Shown here: positions 63,950 to 64,000 of the stretch, piece by piece
How positions within the stretch are numbered: the first letter of the stretch is position 1
Layout: the number at the start of each line of letters is the position of its first letter
Assembly: GCF_004777465.1 (NCBI RefSeq)
Contig: NZ_CP038462.1
Span: 2,232,001-2,296,000, forward strand
Length of the DNA stretch: 64,000 nt
Direction: 5' to 3'
Source: Nocardioides daphniae
Lineage (GTDB): Bacteria > Actinomycetota > Actinomycetes > Propionibacteriales > Nocardioidaceae
Position numbers and translations under genes: made by a program
Notes under the pieces: generated by a model
The model's input: the letters and a program-made list of their open reading frames with translations, nothing else
Told to the model about the DNA's origin: nothing
Database searches by the model: none

Positions 63950-64000
63950 TCAGCCCGCGAGGGTGCCCCCGAAGACCTGCCACGCGAGCAGCGACTTGGC
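63950..64000 (-). CDS. C-terminus of a possible heliorhodopsin
   Basis: Only 16 codons and a TGA lie in the window: AKSLLAWQVFGGTLAG. This resembles the last helix of heliorhodopsins, where the retinal-binding Lys lies in a S-x-x-A-K-S/T-x-x-A-W context. Heliorhodopsins are widespread in actinobacteria. The match is short, so another protein cannot be excluded; sequence beyond 64000 decides. It shares the minus strand with the MMPL gene, and the 90 bases between them hold no gene. Confidence 0.45.
   Translation of the reverse strand, partial: AKSLLAWQVFGGTLAG

Noticed and set aside
1..64000. CRISPR arrays and tRNA genes
   Set aside because: I found no spaced identical repeats of 25-40 bp and no cloverleaf with a TTCGA-type T loop; the TTCGAAT near 26075 belongs to the SOS box.

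Overview
The window is high-GC actinobacterial DNA. The gene content and order (glnE next to a GlnA2-type glutamine synthetase, NadE of 679 residues, panB-map, DUF222/HNH endonuclease, BenE, MMPL, GTGA/ATGA overlaps, many GTG starts) resemble Nocardioidaceae-type genomes such as Nocardioides. That assignment is inference from gene content, not from a marker gene.

Layout. 1-1984: end of a PucR-type regulator and an MFS transporter. 1985-7789: a jetA-jetB-jetC (Wadjet/MksFEB) SMC operon that has no jetD nuclease beside it. 7943-15113: BenE transporter, stand-alone 5'-3' exonuclease, semialdehyde dehydrogenase with a divergent TetR, secreted lipase, TerC. 15182-24585: a minus-strand nitrogen/NAD block (glnA2, membrane protein, glnE; nadE), then panB and map. 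24609-26081: an SOS-boxed DUF222/HNH gene broken by a TGA. 26123-32417: a carotenoid operon (idi-crtE-crtB-crtI-UbiA prenyltransferase) facing a CarH-type B12 photoreceptor gene. Four 11-bp direct repeats lie between them, over the -35 box of the carotenoid promoter. 32465-32855: rnpB. 32833-39604: a small, decayed integrative element inserted at the 3' end of rnpB. It is bounded by a 31-bp direct repeat and carries remnants of an integrase and a MobF relaxase plus cargo: a nucleotidyltransferase-like gene paired with an unknown gene, and an HTH gene followed by a gene with a DUF3039-like end. 39775-41173: a DUF5677-like gene and empty DNA, probably also accessory. 41174-63859: ordinary chromosomal genes (sterol desaturase family, DUF1906 hydrolase, HrpB helicase, cold-shock/DUF1294, CocE hydrolase, Mqo, ArsR/SRPBCC pair, FAD monooxygenase/TetR pair, Hsp20, rifampin ADP-ribosyltransferase, ArfB, MMPL). 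The last 51 bases look like the C-terminus of a heliorhodopsin.

The light theme is the most coherent one. A CarH-like photoreceptor, an operator of the known CarH architecture over a near-consensus promoter, a carotenoid operon and a possible heliorhodopsin all occur within about 38 kb. Many conserved genes show single-base frameshifts, mostly one base missing in G or C runs. Several of these genes (map, glnE, jetC) are expected to be intact, so I read most breaks as sequencing indels. The genes are annotated at full length with the break positions stated.
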